Positions 63,152 through 64,000 of a stretch of 64,000 nucleotides of DNA are shown piece after piece (the stretch's first letter is position 1; the number at the start of each line of letters is the position of its first letter). Source of the DNA: Devosia sp. FJ2-5-3 (GTDB lineage: Bacteria > Pseudomonadota > Alphaproteobacteria > Rhizobiales > Devosiaceae); assembly GCF_029201545.1 (NCBI RefSeq), contig NZ_CP104007.1, forward strand, positions 2,204,501-2,268,500. Reading direction: 5' to 3'. The translations under genes were made by a program, and so were the position numbers. Below the pieces are notes generated by a model. That model was not told the origin of the DNA and searched no databases. It worked only from the letters and a program-made list of their open reading frames with translations.

Positions 63152-64000
63152 CTACTCGATGGGCAATGCCATTTGGTCAGCTTGCGGCGTCTCGCTTCGG
63201 TCGAAATTGGATATCGTTACGCCCAGCAGGCGCACTGGCATGCGGGGCGGAAAGGTGGCGGCGAGCAGGGTCTCGACGACATTACCCAGCGTTTCGCGAT
63301 CGCGAACGAATGACGGCAAGCTACGGGCGCGGGTGATCTGCTCGAAATCAGCGAACTTCACCTTGAGGGTCACCGTACGCCCGAAGAGGTGACGACTATC
63401 GCAAACACTCCAAACCTTATCGGCCAATGGCGCAGCCAAGGCCCTTGCCTCATCGATCGTGGTGATGTCGTCGCGGAATGTGTCCTCCGCGCCAATCGAC
63501 TTCCGTTCGCGGTTCGGCTTCACCTCGCGCTCATCAATGCCGCGCGAAAGGTCGAACCAGTATTGCGCTGAACGACCGAAGCGCGCGGACATGTCGTCCA
63601 TGGTGAGCTCCGCCAGGTCGGCGCCGGTGGCGATGCCCATAGCGTGCATACGGGCGGCGGTCGCCGGCCCAACTCCGTGGAACTTCTCTATCGGCAGCGA
63701 AGCCACGAAAGCGGCGCCCCTCCCGGGCGGGATGACATAGTAATTGTTTGGCTTGCGATGGCCGCTGGCCATCTTGGCCAGGAACTTGTTGTAGCTGATG
63801 CCGGCCGATGAATTGAGGCCCGTGACCTCTTTGATCCGCGCCCGAATGGCATTGGCAACGTCCGTGGCCAAGGGAATGTTCTGCTTGTTCTCGGTTACGT
63901 CGAGATAAGCTTCGTCCAAGGATAGAGGCTCGATGAGATCGGTGTGCTCTGCAAATATCTCGCGGATTTGGGATGAGACCGATTTGTAGACCTCGAACCG
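63152..64000 (-). CDS. dinB: DNA polymerase IV (Y-family), N-terminus beyond the window
   Basis: 283 codons are present. LSLDEAYLDVT carries the catalytic acidic pair; SAGISYNKFLAKMAS, the HhH region (KFHGVGPATAARMHAMGI) and the little-finger domain follow. The C-terminus ends QMALPIE, a good beta-clamp-binding motif. It copies past damaged bases. A nearby exonuclease gene might edit or process its products. The first ~80 residues lie outside. Confidence 0.95.
   Translation of the reverse strand, partial: RFEVYKSVSSQIREIFAEHTDLIEPLSLDEAYLDVTENKQNIPLATDVANAIRARIKEVTGLNSSAGISYNKFLAKMASGHRKPNNYYVIPPGRGAAFVASLPIEKFHGVGPATAARMHAMGIATGADLAELTMDDMSARFGRSAQYWFDLSRGIDEREVKPNRERKSIGAEDTFRDDITTIDEARALAAPLADKVWSVCDSRHLFGRTVTLKVKFADFEQITRARSLPSFVRDRETLGNVVETLLAATFPPRMPVRLLGVTISNFDRSETPQADQMALPIE

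Overview
The window is high-GC DNA that looks like an accessory-rich part of an alphaproteobacterial chromosome or large replicon, probably Hyphomicrobiales (Rhizobiales). That reading rests on gene content (stacked ABC importers for plant sugars, Acr3/ArsH-type arsenic resistance, two classes of arsenate reductase) and is inference; no rRNA or tRNA gene is present to fix the taxon. Both window ends cut through genes: a sugar isomerase on the left and DNA polymerase IV on the right.

Region 1 (1-14035) is a sugar-utilisation locus. A leftward, translationally coupled operon encodes a split transketolase, an FGGY kinase and a TIM-barrel isomerase. A DeoR-type regulator reads away from it. It is followed by an Opp/Dpp-type ABC importer and two paralogous cytoplasmic glycosidases of the DUF5060/apiosidase-like type. 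Together these match the published D-apiose to apulose to apulose-4-phosphate transketolase route, so I read the locus as import of apiose-containing glycosides, intracellular hydrolysis and catabolism. Region 2 (14036-23700) is mobile: small orphan genes, a Tn7-like transposition module (TnsA, TnsB, TnsC, TniQ with overlapping starts), a tandem-palindrome site, and an IS1182-family element whose ends and 5-bp target duplication can be read directly.

Region 3 (23779-33192) holds an HD phosphohydrolase, a six-gene arsenic operon (arsR, LMW-PTP arsC, acr3, glutaredoxin-type arsC, arsH, MFS exporter) with a divergent DUF6428 gene, and a metal/redox cluster (VIT1-like transporter, histidine kinase, response regulator, cytochrome b561, PepSY protein). 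An 89-bp intergenic repeat at 24372 and 34091 (one mismatch) brackets most of it. Region 4 (33381-41217) is flanked by two decayed copies of one short tyrosine recombinase, each preceded by the same hairpin. Between them lies a coupled two-gene unit: a P-loop, STAND-like ATPase (711 aa) and a 1027-aa protein that I cannot assign. It is the best candidate here for an undescribed, possibly defensive, system.

Region 5 (41260-53692) is a second glycan locus, all leftward except one divergent SDR: GH38-type glycosidase, SDR, enolase-superfamily sugar-acid dehydratase with glucarate-dehydratase-like residues, complete sugar ABC importer, SMP-30 lactonase, aldose-epimerase-like protein and GntR regulator. 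The set implies import, hydrolysis, oxidation to a lactone, opening to an aldonate and dehydration. Region 6 (54070-64000) has a SnoaL-like protein, a second Dpp-type importer operon that includes an isochorismatase-like amidase and a fused double ATPase, the remains of a nitrile hydratase locus, and an exonuclease gene downstream of dinB. Decayed copies of one intergenic repeat family are scattered from 22 kb to 62 kb.
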